Origin: an uncultured Oscillospiraceae bacterium
Lineage (GTDB): Bacteria > Bacillota > Clostridia > Oscillospirales > Oscillospiraceae
Assembly (NCBI GenBank): GCA_910588365.1
Contig: CAJUQS010000164.1
Location: 1-64,000 of the forward strand
Direction of reading: 5' to 3'
DNA length: 64,000 nucleotides
Shown: piece by piece, positions 25,518 through 34,322 of the stretch
Layout: every line of letters begins with the position of its first letter
Position numbering within the stretch: the first letter of the stretch is position 1
The notes under the pieces: model-generated
Databases searched by the model: none
Seen by the model: the letters and a program-made list of their open reading frames with translations, nothing else
What the model was told of the DNA's origin: nothing
Translations under genes and position numbers: made by a program

Positions 25518-25604
25518 ATGTACTTAGGCATCAGCAAGATTTTGGCCGCGCTGGTTCTGGTCCTTCTGGTCCTTGGGATAGCGGCTTTGTTGAGGAGGAG
25601 ATAA
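25518..25604 (+). CDS. 28-residue single-helix membrane peptide inside the rnf operon
   Basis: ATG, 27 codons and TAA, with AAGGAG nine bases upstream, lying in the 106-base gap between rnfA and rnfB. It reads MYLGISKILA, then a run of hydrophobic Leu/Val/Ala/Ile/Gly, and ends with three arginines: one transmembrane helix with a positive C-terminus. Its last codons supply the GGAGGAG ribosome binding site of rnfB, and only three bases separate its stop from rnfB's GTG. A small accessory subunit of the Rnf complex is a reasonable inference. A leader peptide coupling rnfB translation is the alternative. I know of no family for it. Confidence 0.65.
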   Translation: MYLGISKILAALVLVLLVLGIAALLRRR

Positions 25605-25607
25605 ACT

Positions 25608-26435
25608 GTGAATATATTTTATGCTGTGCTCGCGCTGGGCGTCATGGGCTGTGTGTTCGGCCTGATTCTGGCCGTGGCGTCCAAGGTGTTCGAGGTCAAG
25701 ACGGATCCCAAGCTGGCTCTGATTCTGGACTGCCTGCCCGGCGCCAACTGCGGCGGCTGCGGCTATCCCGGCTGCGCGGGCTGCGCGGCGGCCATCCTGG
25801 CCAAGAAGGCCCCGGTCAACGCCTGCCCCAGCTGCTCCGGGCTCCAGACCAGCCGCATCGCCGCCGTCATGGGGGTGGAGGTCAAGACGGTGGAGCGCCG
25901 CGTGGCCTTCGTCCGCTGCTCCGGCGGCACCCGTGCGGGCCACAAGTTTGAGCGCTACGTGGGTATTGAGGACTGCGTGGCCGCCATGAAGGTGTCCGGC
26001 AACGGCACCCTGGACTGCTCCTTCGGCTGTCTGGGCCGGGGCACCTGCGTCCAGGTGTGCAAGTTCGACGCCATCCACATCAACGACAAGGGCGTGGCCG
26101 AGGTGGACCGGGAGAAGTGTACCCACTGTATGCAGTGCGCCGCCGCCTGCCCCCGCCACGTTATCGGCGACATCCCCTACGCCATTGACATCGTCGTTCC
26201 CTGCGGCAACCATGAGAAGGGCGCGGCGGCCAAGGCCCACTGCGCGGTCAGCTGCATCGGCTGCCGCCTGTGCGAGAAGAACTGCCCGTCGGACGCCATC
26301 CATGTGGTGGACAACGCCGCGCGGATTGACTACACCAAGTGTACCTCCTGCGGCACCTGCGTGACCAAGTGCCCCCGCAAGCTCATCGTGGACATCCACG
26401 CCGACGGCAAGGTGGCGCCGGTGATCGTTCAGTAA
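25608..26435 (+). CDS. rnfB: Rnf complex subunit RnfB (iron-sulfur ferredoxin-like entry subunit)
   Basis: 275 residues, GTG start with GGAGGAG upstream. An N-terminal membrane helix (~2-24) is followed by the Fe-S motif CGGCGYPGCAGC near residue 47, then ferredoxin-type clusters: GRGTCVQVCKFDAI, KCTHCMQCAAACP, CIGCRLCEKNCP and KCTSCGTCVTKCP. It accepts electrons from reduced ferredoxin and passes them into the complex. Operon order C-D-G-E-A-B is that of Acetobacterium and clostridia. A BH element lies 12 bases after the stop. Confidence 0.95.
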   Translation: MNIFYAVLALGVMGCVFGLILAVASKVFEVKTDPKLALILDCLPGANCGGCGYPGCAGCAAAILAKKAPVNACPSCSGLQTSRIAAVMGVEVKTVERRVAFVRCSGGTRAGHKFERYVGIEDCVAAMKVSGNGTLDCSFGCLGRGTCVQVCKFDAIHINDKGVAEVDREKCTHCMQCAAACPRHVIGDIPYAIDIVVPCGNHEKGAAAKAHCAVSCIGCRLCEKNCPSDAIHVVDNAARIDYTKCTSCGTCVTKCPRKLIVDIHADGKVAPVIVQ

Positions 26436-26447
26436 CGATTGGTGAAC

Positions 26448-26488
26448 ATTACTTTTTCTTGAAAGAAAAAGTAATCAAAAAGAACTTT
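26448..26488 (+). repeat. BH-10, truncated two-hairpin element after rnfB
   Basis: Stem I ATTACTTTTTCTT/AAGAAAAAGTAAT and linker CAAAAAGAACTTT are present; stem II is replaced by unrelated sequence from 26490 on. Confidence 0.7.
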
Positions 26489-26593
26489 CATGCGCTCCCT
26501 CATTGGTGTGCGGCTACTGCGTGGAAAAGGGCGTCATTGACGGCAGGAGCTTTGCCCTCACCGGCATGCCCAGAACCGCCGCCCCGCAACGAA

Positions 26594-26634
26594 AACCGTC
26601 CGGAGAGAAAAATCTCTCCGGACGGTTTTTTTGA
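26594..26634. terminator. Bidirectional terminator between rnfB and tauE
   Basis: AAAACCGTCCGGAGAG pairs with CTCTCCGGACGGTTTT; T-run on the plus side and A-run on the other. It serves the convergent rnf and marR-tauE units. Confidence 0.88.
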
Positions 26635-26645
26635 CAATTGCAGTC

Positions 26646-27413
26646 TCACACCAGCCAGTTGACCCCCAGGATCACCGTACCCAGCACCACCAGCACCGCA
26701 CCGGTGGCCCGGTTGAGGACCATCGGGGTACTCCTGTTGGCGAAGCGGGCGGCAATCCGGGCCCACAGCAGGGTGGAGAGCACGCAGAAGGCCAGGGCCG
26801 GCCAGTCCGCCACGCCGCCAATGGCAAAGTGGCTCAGAGAGCCGGTGAGGGCGGTGAAGGTCATGATGAACACGCTGGTACCCACGGCGGTTTTCAGCTC
26901 ATAGCCCAATACGCTGGTCAGGATCAGAAGCATCATCATACCGCCCCCCGCGCCGATAAAGCCGCAGATGAAGCCGATAGCCAGACCGCAGGCCACAGAC
27001 TGGACAAGCCGCTTTTTGGGGGACACCGCCGCCATGGACTCCTTGGTGGTCATCACGGGCCTCACGATGAACTTCACCCCCAGCAGCAACGTCATGAATA
27101 CGGAGAAATTCCCCATGGTGCTGGCCGGCAAAAGGCTGGACACCCAGCTTCCCACCAGGGTGAAGGCCAGCACCGAGACCATCATTACCAGACCGCTGCG
27201 GATATCCAGATTTTTGTTCCTGCCGTAGGTATAGGCGGACACCGCGCTGGCCAGTACGTCGCTGGCCAGCGCGATGCCTACCGCCTGGTAGGGCTCTATG
27301 TGGAGGAAGGTCACCAGCATGGGGGTGATGACCGCCGCCGCGCTCATGCCGGCAAAGCCGGTGCCCAGCCCGGCTCCGATGCCGGCAATGAAACAGATGA
27401 TGAATTTGTACAT
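26646..27413 (-). CDS. TauE/SafE-family membrane transporter
   Basis: 255 residues with about seven or eight hydrophobic helices. The N-terminal ICFIAGIGAGLGTGFAGMSA and the internal repeat GFICGFIGAGGGMMML are the two-fold signature of TauE/SafE proteins, which are thought to export sulfite, sulfonates or other anions. The ATG at 27413 is used because it is preceded by GAGGAGAGG within the MarR gene end and begins MYKFIICFIA. Four bases after the MarR stop, so the two form one unit; the true substrate is unknown. Confidence 0.86.
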   Translation of the reverse strand: MYKFIICFIAGIGAGLGTGFAGMSAAAVITPMLVTFLHIEPYQAVGIALASDVLASAVSAYTYGRNKNLDIRSGLVMMVSVLAFTLVGSWVSSLLPASTMGNFSVFMTLLLGVKFIVRPVMTTKESMAAVSPKKRLVQSVACGLAIGFICGFIGAGGGMMMLLILTSVLGYELKTAVGTSVFIMTFTALTGSLSHFAIGGVADWPALAFCVLSTLLWARIAARFANRSTPMVLNRATGAVLVVLGTVILGVNWLV

Positions 27414-27417
27414 GCTC

Positions 27418-27861
27418 TCAGTTCCTCTCCTCCTCCGCCAGCGCGGCGTCCACATTTTCCGCCACCCGGTTGAGCAGAGTGAACAGACGGCGGCGATCCT
27501 CCTTGGAAAACCCGGCAAACAGCAGCTCACCGTACTGCCGCTGGATCTCCCGGCCCTCCTCCACAATGGGGCCGGCCTTCTCCGTCAGGCGCAGATGGAT
27601 GGTCTTCCGGTTGCCCTCCAGCCGGAACCGGGTCAGCAGCCCCCGATCCGCCAGCGTATCGATCCCCACGGACACGTGGGATTTTGCCAGATGCCGCTTT
27701 TCCACAATATCCCGGGCAGTATCGTACTCCGGGTTATTGGCGAGAAACAGGATGATGTCCGCCTCCAGTTGGGTCAGCGTGTGCCTCTCCAGCAGAGGGG
27801 TGAACAGCAGTCCATAGAGCTTTCCAGCCCCACGGGATCGGACAAAGAACGCAGGCAGCAC
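27418..27861 (-). CDS. MarR-family transcriptional regulator
   Basis: 147 residues, GTG start at 27861 chosen because AAAGGAGG lies nine bases upstream. The winged-helix core reads TLTQLEADIILFLANNPEYD, then KRHLAKSHVSVGIDTLADRG as recognition helix and GNRKTIHLRLTEKG-like wing. It is followed directly by a TauE-type exporter, and its promoter carries a perfect 14-base palindrome just after the -10 box, so it probably represses its own unit until a ligand binds. Confidence 0.9.
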   Translation of the reverse strand: MLPAFFVRSRGAGKLYGLLFTPLLERHTLTQLEADIILFLANNPEYDTARDIVEKRHLAKSHVSVGIDTLADRGLLTRFRLEGNRKTIHLRLTEKAGPIVEEGREIQRQYGELLFAGFSKEDRRRLFTLLNRVAENVDAALAEEERN

Positions 27862-27881
27862 GGCTCCTACTCCTCCTTTTT

Positions 27882-27927
27882 GTTCGTTATCGAACTTAAT
27901 TGTATCACCGGCAAGCCAGTCTGTCAA
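27882..27927 (-). promoter_or_regulatory. Promoter and operator of the MarR-TauE unit
   Basis: Reverse strand TTGACA (27922-27927), 17 bases, TACAAT (27899-27904). The palindrome GTTCGATAACGAAC (27882-27895) starts three bases after the -10 box, a position where a bound repressor would block transcription. Confidence 0.82.
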
Positions 27928-28003
27928 CCCCCGCAGACCGAAAAGTCCCTTTTGAGAAAAATATTATGAAGGCGTAACTTCGGCAGCTTCTATAAAAACC
28001 AGG

Positions 28004-28032
28004 TTGATACAGTAATCCTTGTGTGCTATAAT
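28004..28032 (+). promoter_or_regulatory. Promoter of the RibD-like gene
   Basis: TTGATA (28004-28009), 17 bases, TATAAT (28027-28032), 34 bases before the start codon. Confidence 0.75.
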
Positions 28033-28065
28033 CGACTCAATAAATCAAAATTCAGGAGTGATCAA

Positions 28066-28746
28066 ATGAACAGACCTACTACAACATTGTTTATGCTGAT
28101 GTCGGTTGACGGAAAAATAAGCACTGGCGCAGCGGACGATTTAGATGTGGACAGAGATTTTCCACAAATCGAAGGGGTTAGCGAAGGCCTGCACCAGTAT
28201 TATGAAATTGAGCAGACAACAGATCTGTGGACTCTCAATTCCGGCCGGGTTCTTGCCAAAATCGGTGTCAATACAAAGGAAACGCCTAACAGGACGCCCG
28301 TATCCTTTGCAGTAATCGACAACCAGCATTTGAATGAACGTGGGATACGGTATCTCTGTGCTTTATCCAAAAAGCTTGTGCTGATTACGTCAAATGCAGA
28401 ACACCCGGCGTTTCACATAGAAGAAGGTAATCTTCACATCATACATCAGAAAGAATTATCGCTGAAAAACGCACTGATAGAGCTCAAATCAACATATGGC
28501 TGTGAGAGAATAACGATACAAACCGGCGGGACACTGAACGGCCTGTTTCTTCGTGAAAAACTATTCGATTATGTTGATATCGTTGTTGCTCCAGTTTTGA
28601 TCGGCGGCAAAGATACATCTACGTTGATTGATGGAAAATCCCTGTCTTCACAGGGGGAATTGTCAAAATTGGGTGTTCTGAAGCTGCAAGAATGTGTGAT
28701 TCTGGAAAACTCATACTTACGATTGCGCTATGAGGTCATTCACTGA
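28066..28746 (+). CDS. RibD C-terminal / dihydrofolate reductase-like protein
   Basis: 226 residues resembling the reductase domain of RibD: TLFMLMSVDGKISTG at the N-terminus, ITIQTGGTLNGLFL as the nucleotide-binding loop, and VDIVVAPVLIGGKD near residue 185. The family reduces pyrimidine or pterin-like compounds with NADPH. RBS CAGGAG precedes the ATG. Codon use is clearly richer in A and T than in the flanking genes, which suggests recent transfer. It stands alone with its own promoter, and the substrate is unknown. Confidence 0.78.
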   Translation: MNRPTTTLFMLMSVDGKISTGAADDLDVDRDFPQIEGVSEGLHQYYEIEQTTDLWTLNSGRVLAKIGVNTKETPNRTPVSFAVIDNQHLNERGIRYLCALSKKLVLITSNAEHPAFHIEEGNLHIIHQKELSLKNALIELKSTYGCERITIQTGGTLNGLFLREKLFDYVDIVVAPVLIGGKDTSTLIDGKSLSSQGELSKLGVLKLQECVILENSYLRLRYEVIH

Positions 28747-28883
28747 TAAATTCACCACCAGTCTGAAAAGGGAGGCCAAGAAACAGGCGGCATGGCCGGA
28801 CGCGGCGGATCTCCGAAAAGAAATTGAAGTGAACGGGCATCTGTGATATAATGGGGAATCACCTGACTCCAAGGAGTATTTCT

Positions 28884-30011
28884 ATGCATTATTTGGATTA
28901 CGCCGCCACCACCCCGGTTCCCCCCGAGGTCGCCCGGGAGATGCTGGCGGTCCTGACGGAGGAGTTTGGCAACCCCTCCGCCCAATACGAGCTCGGCCGG
29001 GCGGCCATGATCAGGCTGGACCGGGACCGGGAAACCGTTGCCGGGGCCCTGGGCTGCCGGCCGGAACAGCTCTTTTTCACCTCCTGCGGCACCGAGGGGG
29101 ACAACTGGGCCATCCGCGCGGCCCTGCACCAGAACCGGCGAGTCGGCCGGCATATCGTCACCACCGCCGTGGAGCACAGCGCGGTGCTCCAGTGCGTGAA
29201 GGCCCTGGAGCAGGAGGGGTATGCCGTCTCCTATCTGAAACCCGACAGCACCGGGCACATCACGGCGGAGCAGGTTTCCGCCGCCCTGCGGGAGGACACG
29301 GCCCTGGTCAGCGTCATGCTGGTCAACAACGAGACCGGGGCGCGGCTTCCGGTGGAGGAGATTGCCGCCCTGCTGGCGGACCGTCCCGCCCTGCTGCACA
29401 CCGACGCAGTCCAGGGCTTCCTGAAGGTGCCCTTCACTGCGGGAAGCCTGGGGGCGGACTATATCACCCTCTCCGCCCACAAGATCGGCGGGCCGAAGGG
29501 CATCGGGGCGCTGTATATTGGCGGCAGGGCGAAAAATACGCTGCCCCTGCTCTACGGCGGCGGGCAGGAGGCCGGACTCCGCCCCGGCACCGAGGCCACG
29601 GCCCAGATCGCGGGATTTGCCAAAGCGGCGGCGCTGCGCCGGCAGTGTCTGGAGGAGACCTGGCGGCATCTGGCGGACTGCCGTGCCTATGCCGTGGAGC
29701 GGCTGGGGGAGATCCCGGATCTGTGCTTCGTGGGCCGGGGGGACGCGCCCCACATCCTCTCCGTCTCCCTGCCCGGCTATCCCAGCCAGAATATCGTCAG
29801 CGAGCTGAGCGGAAAGGGGATCTGCATCTCCGCCGGCTCCGCCTGCCACCGGGGCCGGGTCAGCCACGTACTGTCGGCCATGGGCCTGGACAAAAAGACG
29901 GCCGCCGGAACGGTCCGGGTCAGCTTCGGCCCGGAAACCACCCGGGAGGACATCGACCAGCTGGCATCGGCACTTCTGGAGCACAGGCGTACCCGCTTCC
30001 CGATGCTGTAG
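28884..30011 (+). CDS. Cysteine desulfurase (NifS/IscS-like)
   Basis: 375-residue PLP enzyme that takes sulfur from cysteine for Fe-S clusters or thio-cofactors. It starts MHYLDYAATTPVPPEV; the PLP lysine is in LSAHKIGGPKGIG, the cofactor histidine in AVEHSAVL, and the catalytic cysteine in ISAGSACHRG near residue 325. RBS AAGGAG lies eight bases before ATG 28884. No IscU, regulator or tRNA thiolase gene is adjacent, so the sulfur acceptor is not indicated. Confidence 0.92.
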   Translation: MHYLDYAATTPVPPEVAREMLAVLTEEFGNPSAQYELGRAAMIRLDRDRETVAGALGCRPEQLFFTSCGTEGDNWAIRAALHQNRRVGRHIVTTAVEHSAVLQCVKALEQEGYAVSYLKPDSTGHITAEQVSAALREDTALVSVMLVNNETGARLPVEEIAALLADRPALLHTDAVQGFLKVPFTAGSLGADYITLSAHKIGGPKGIGALYIGGRAKNTLPLLYGGGQEAGLRPGTEATAQIAGFAKAAALRRQCLEETWRHLADCRAYAVERLGEIPDLCFVGRGDAPHILSVSLPGYPSQNIVSELSGKGICISAGSACHRGRVSHVLSAMGLDKKTAAGTVRVSFGPETTREDIDQLASALLEHRRTRFPML

Positions 30012-30017
30012 GAAAGG

Positions 30018-30074
30018 AAAACAGCCGGACGCTTTTGGCGCGTACCATGCCAAAAAGCGTCCGGCTGTTTTTTT
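30018..30074. terminator. Terminator after the cysteine desulfurase gene
   Basis: AACAGCCGGACGCTTTT pairs with AAAAAGCGTCCGGCTGTT and is followed by a T-run. Confidence 0.88.
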
Positions 30075-30107
30075 GCTCCGAATAATCGTACTGCCACGCC
30101 GCAGGCG

Positions 30108-31418
30108 TCAGCTCAGCGACGCGTCCTGCAGCGCGTCAAAGGCCGCCATGCACTCTTCCACCGACGCGCCGCCCAGCAGATCCCGCACAATCAGGCAGGT
30201 GTTTCCCCACTGCTCCACCTTCATCCCCGCGTTGGAGCCCAGGACGTAGACGCCCTCCTCGATCCGTTTGTTGAGAGGCCGCAGGACGGGGACGCAGTCC
30301 ACCTTCACGTTCTTTGAGGGGGAGATGACCCGGTTGGTCTCCGCGTAGAGCTGCAGGGCCGCGTCGGAGGTCATCACGTCCAGAACCCCGGCCGCGTCCT
30401 CCCGGTGCTCCGCCTCCGCGCCCACGGCGATGCCGGTCATGGACAGCACGGGTATCTGGCCCCGGCTGCTGGGGAAGCCGATGACCTGCATCTCGAAATC
30501 CGTCTTCCCATAGGCGGTCTCCGTGTTCGCCGCGCCCCAGTAGGCCATGACAATGGGGGTCTTGCCAGCCAGGAAGTCCGGCCGCTCCGCCTCAATGGCC
30601 TCGCTGACCAGGGCCTTCTCCGCGTCGATATAGCCGCAGTCAATGAGTGTCCGGAGAAACGCAAAGCCGGGGCGCATATAGTCGCTGTATCTGGCCTCGC
30701 CGCTGTTGAGGGCCGAGATCTCCGCCTCCGTGTTCCCGCCGTTGTACAGATCGGCGTAGGCCTGGGCGAAGACGAAGGTCTCCAGCCACCAGCGGTTCGC
30801 GCCGATGGGCGTCTCAATCCCGTTTTCCTGGAAGACGCGGCAGCACTCCAGGAACTCCTCCGGCGTCTCCGGCAGGCTGAGGCCGTACTGGTCGAAGAGG
30901 TCCTTGTTGACAAACAGGCCGTAGGCCACCACCTCCTGGGGGATCGCCACCAGCTTTCCGTCCACCGTGTTCGCGGTCAGAATGATCTCCCGCAGGTTCT
31001 TCGCGCTCTCCAGCCCCGACAGGTCCATGAGCCTGCCCTCCGCCCCCAGTGCCAGGATGGCGTCCGGGTTGAGCAGGTACAGATCGTCCATATTGCTGCG
31101 GGCCCGGTCCAGGGCAACGTCGTCATAGGTCTTGTCGCGGTGGTCCTCCGCCGTATAGGTGATATAGGCCACGCTCACGCCCAGGGCCTCCTCCGCCATC
31201 GCCACCGTCAGATCCGAGGCGCTCCTCGCCACGTTTTCCGCATCCGGATCCGTCTTCTCCATGGGACTGAACAGGTTGACAATCCGCTCCTCTTCCTTCT
31301 CCTGGGAAATCAGGTTTTTGGATTTCTCAGGGGCCCCGCAGGCTGCCAGCGGCAGAGCCGCTGCCGCCAGACAGACGGCAACCCATCTCCGGATTTCCCT
31401 CGTCACATGCTGTTTCAC
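30108..31418 (-). CDS. Solute-binding lipoprotein coupled to a histidine kinase
   Basis: 436 residues. A signal peptide with lipobox LAAC is followed by a family 1 extracellular solute-binding fold: LVAIPQEVVAYGLFVNKDLF, ETPEEFLECCRVFQENGI, and an aromatic ligand-site candidate in GANRWWLETF. GTG 31418 is the likely start because AAGGAAG lies upstream and its GTGA overlaps the kinase stop. A longer frame starts at ATG 31442. No permease or ATPase gene is nearby. A sensing role with the kinase, rather than transport, is inferred. Confidence 0.8.
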   Translation of the reverse strand: MKQHVTREIRRWVAVCLAAAALPLAACGAPEKSKNLISQEKEEERIVNLFSPMEKTDPDAENVARSASDLTVAMAEEALGVSVAYITYTAEDHRDKTYDDVALDRARSNMDDLYLLNPDAILALGAEGRLMDLSGLESAKNLREIILTANTVDGKLVAIPQEVVAYGLFVNKDLFDQYGLSLPETPEEFLECCRVFQENGIETPIGANRWWLETFVFAQAYADLYNGGNTEAEISALNSGEARYSDYMRPGFAFLRTLIDCGYIDAEKALVSEAIEAERPDFLAGKTPIVMAYWGAANTETAYGKTDFEMQVIGFPSSRGQIPVLSMTGIAVGAEAEHREDAAGVLDVMTSDAALQLYAETNRVISPSKNVKVDCVPVLRPLNKRIEEGVYVLGSNAGMKVEQWGNTCLIVRDLLGGASVEECMAAFDALQDASLS

Positions 31419-33979
31419 AGATCTTCCTTCCTTCTGACGCACTGTCTGATTACCTTCTTCAAAAGATCCATATTCAGGGGCTTGGCCACATGGGCGTCCA
31501 TGCCGGCGTCCAGCGCCGCCTTCTCGTCCTCTGAGAAGGCGTTGGCCGTCATGGCAATGATGGGGATACGCCCCGCGTCCTCCCGCTCCAGGGCGCGGAT
31601 GGCCCTGGCGGCCTCGTGGCCATTCATCACCGGCATCTGGACATCCATCAGGATGGCGTCAAACTCGCCCTCCCCGGCGCGCTGAAAGCGCTCCACCGCC
31701 AGACGCCCATTTTCCACGAGCTCACAGCTGGCGCCCTCAATGGCCAGGATCTCCTCCAGAATTTCCGCGTTGATCTCATTGTCCTCCGCGGCGAGGAAGC
31801 GCAGTCCCTCCAGGCTGACAGTATCCGCAGGCTCCGGGCTGTGGGTGTGGAGCGGATCACCCCGCATCTCCTCTATCTTCTCCCGGAACGCGGAGACGAA
31901 AAACGGCTTGGTGAGGATATCCGAACACTCCATCCGCCGGACCTCCTCCACTCCCTCCGCGCCGAACTCGGCCAGGAGGAGCATGGGGACCGTTTTCGGG
32001 AGGGCCGCCCGCAGCGCTTCAGCCCCCCGCGGGCCGCAGGACTCCCAGTCCAGCAGTGCCAGCTGGTAATCCATGCCGTCCCGCAGCCGTCCGGCGGCCT
32101 CCTCCACACTGGCGGCAGCCTCCAGCCGGACGCCCGTGCTCTCCATGAGCGCCTGGATGTCCCCGCAGCCCTCCGCTTTCACGCCCACAGCCAGAATGCG
32201 GGAGATGCCCCGCTTCTCCCAGAACTGCCGGTCCTCCGCCTCCTCCAGGATGCGCATTTCCAGCTCCACCCGGAAGAGGGAGCCCCGATTGACCTCGCTG
32301 AAGACCTCAATGGTTCCGCCCATGAGCTCCACGATGCTCTTGGTGATGGCCATGCCCAGTCCGGTGCCCTGCACCTTGTTTGTTGTACTGTTTTCCGCCC
32401 GGGTGAAGGCGTCGAAAATCGTCTCCAGGTACTCCGGCGTCATGCCGTAGCCGGTGTCCTCCACCTCAATGCGGATGCGCTCATACTGGCTGGAGCGCTG
32501 CTCAAGCCCGATGATGCGCAGCCAGATGCTGCCGCCCGCCGGCGTGTACTTCACAGCGTTGGAGAGCAGGTTGAGCAGAATCTGGTTGACGCGCGTCTCA
32601 TCTCCCACCAGGTACTCGTGCCGGATACCCGTCACTTCCAGGTGGAAGGCCTGCCCCTTCGCCTTGGCCATGGGCTGGATGATGGCGTCCACGGAGGCAA
32701 TCACGTCATTGAGGGCGAACCTCTCAAAATTGAGCACCACTTTTCCGCTCTCAATCTTGGATACATCCAGGATATCGTTGATCAGGCTGAGCAGGTGCTG
32801 GCCAGAGGCCGTGATCTTCCTCGTATATTCCCGCACCTTGGCCGGATTCTCCGCGTCCTTGGCCAGGAGGGTGGTAAATCCAAGCACCGCGTTCATCGGT
32901 GTACGGATATCGTGGGACATGTTGGAGAGGAAGGTGGTCTTGGACTCGCTGGCAATCTGGGCGGCCCGCAGCGCCTCCGCCAGCTGCTGGCTGTGGAGCC
33001 TGCGCTCCGCCTCCTGCTCCCTCCGCAGCCTGTCATGCTGTCTCCAGCTGAGGTAGTACAGAACAATGCACAGGAAAAACGCGGTCAGCATGGAGGCGAC
33101 GACGATAAAAATGTTCTGATTGACGGTCCGCCCCTCCTGCTGGATGGCCTCGACAGGCACATAGCCCACCAGGAAGATGGTTCCGCCGTTGACCGGCCAC
33201 ATATAGTTGAGCGCGTGGACCTCCCGTATGTCGTGGTAAAACAGAATATTGCTCCCGTCCTCCAGGCACTCCTCCACCTCCGCCTGGATGTCCGGGTCCC
33301 GGATGCTGTTGGCCCGATAGAAGTCGTCCAGATTCAGGTGGCCCGCGCTGCGCTGTCCCATCCCCTTGGGCTTCAAAACGAACCGCTGGCTCTCCGCGTC
33401 CATGATATACAGAGATGCCTGCTTGTTATAAAATCCGTTCGGGAGGGATTTGTCGATTGCGTCATAGACGTATTCGGCATAGAGCGTCCCGATCTCCCGG
33501 CCGTCCCGCTCAATGGGGCATTTTACGGTATAGGACCACGTCCCCATATAATTCAGATAAGACTGCGAGACCGGCAGGCCGTTTATGGTCCCGCCGGCAG
33601 AGAAGTCCAGGCCCTCCTCGGTGAAGGGTTCCCCGGTATTGGAAACACCCTGGGTTTCTCCTGAGAGAATCAGGGACATTTTTGACATTGTCCGGTTCTT
33701 CTCATAGGTGAGGATATAGGTCTCCGGGTCGTCCGCCCTGGCGATTTCCTGGGAGATCAGCGTCTGGAACTCCACCTGGCTGCGCAATATCGCCTCGATG
33801 GTGTATTGGATCAGATCCAAGCTCTCACTGAGGTTCTGAATGGCCGCCTCAGACATCTCCCGTGAAATTTTTCGTGAGACCGCGTACACGACTGTCCCCA
33901 GGACACAAAAAACCAATATGATGGACAGGAACAGGGACAAGCCTTTCTGTCCTTCCCGCTTGCTTAGCATCTCTTTCAT
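31415..33979 (-). CDS. Hybrid sensor histidine kinase with two receiver domains
   Basis: 854 residues. Helix ~15-37 and a second near 295-315 enclose an extracellular sensor domain of the dCache type (~40-290). Cytoplasmic order: HisKA with the phospho-histidine in FLSNMSHDIRTPMNAVLG, HATPase with NLLSNAVKYT and GTGLGMAITKSIV, a divergent receiver (~595-705, aspartate in LALLDWES), and a classic receiver (~725-845, LAAEDNEIN and ILMDVQMPVMNG). No DNA-binding output, so an Hpt protein or response regulator elsewhere must act. Start ATG 33979 follows GGAGATT. It overlaps the solute-binding lipoprotein gene by four bases. Confidence 0.9.
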   Translation of the reverse strand: MKEMLSKREGQKGLSLFLSIILVFCVLGTVVYAVSRKISREMSEAAIQNLSESLDLIQYTIEAILRSQVEFQTLISQEIARADDPETYILTYEKNRTMSKMSLILSGETQGVSNTGEPFTEEGLDFSAGGTINGLPVSQSYLNYMGTWSYTVKCPIERDGREIGTLYAEYVYDAIDKSLPNGFYNKQASLYIMDAESQRFVLKPKGMGQRSAGHLNLDDFYRANSIRDPDIQAEVEECLEDGSNILFYHDIREVHALNYMWPVNGGTIFLVGYVPVEAIQQEGRTVNQNIFIVVASMLTAFFLCIVLYYLSWRQHDRLRREQEAERRLHSQQLAEALRAAQIASESKTTFLSNMSHDIRTPMNAVLGFTTLLAKDAENPAKVREYTRKITASGQHLLSLINDILDVSKIESGKVVLNFERFALNDVIASVDAIIQPMAKAKGQAFHLEVTGIRHEYLVGDETRVNQILLNLLSNAVKYTPAGGSIWLRIIGLEQRSSQYERIRIEVEDTGYGMTPEYLETIFDAFTRAENSTTNKVQGTGLGMAITKSIVELMGGTIEVFSEVNRGSLFRVELEMRILEEAEDRQFWEKRGISRILAVGVKAEGCGDIQALMESTGVRLEAAASVEEAAGRLRDGMDYQLALLDWESCGPRGAEALRAALPKTVPMLLLAEFGAEGVEEVRRMECSDILTKPFFVSAFREKIEEMRGDPLHTHSPEPADTVSLEGLRFLAAEDNEINAEILEEILAIEGASCELVENGRLAVERFQRAGEGEFDAILMDVQMPVMNGHEAARAIRALEREDAGRIPIIAMTANAFSEDEKAALDAGMDAHVAKPLNMDLLKKVIRQCVRRKEDL

Positions 33980-34322
33980 TGGCAATCTCCATTCCCCGAT
34001 GCGTTGGGAGAGCAGCACCGGCGCCCCTTATGAAGCGGTTGGCCTCCCCGCCGTTCCGCGGGGCGGCCCGCCCTGACGCCGCCCCTCCATTATACTATTT
34101 TCCATGGTTTCGTGTCAACACCTTCCAGGCGGCGGGCCGCCGCGGCGCCCTGCCGGGCCTCCGGCCGATCCTGATGGGCAAATGTCAGGAAGAAACCGGA
34201 CAAGGGCTGCGTCCGCGCCGCCGGGAATGCCAGCCCATCCGATCCCGATGTTTGAAAATTTGACGGACAGGGAAAAATCTGGTACAATAGGACCCATTCC
34301 ACATCAAAGTGAGGAAATTTTT
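33980..34322. other. Intergenic region between divergent kinase and SLH genes
   Basis: 343 bases, GC-rich with a GGCGGGCCGCCGCGGCGCC-type palindrome near 34131. The SLH promoter lies at its right end. No supported gene. Confidence 0.5.
34260..34288 (+). promoter_or_regulatory. Promoter of the SLH protein gene
   Basis: TTGACG (34260-34265), 17 bases, TACAAT (34283-34288), 35 bases before the ATG. Confidence 0.78.
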
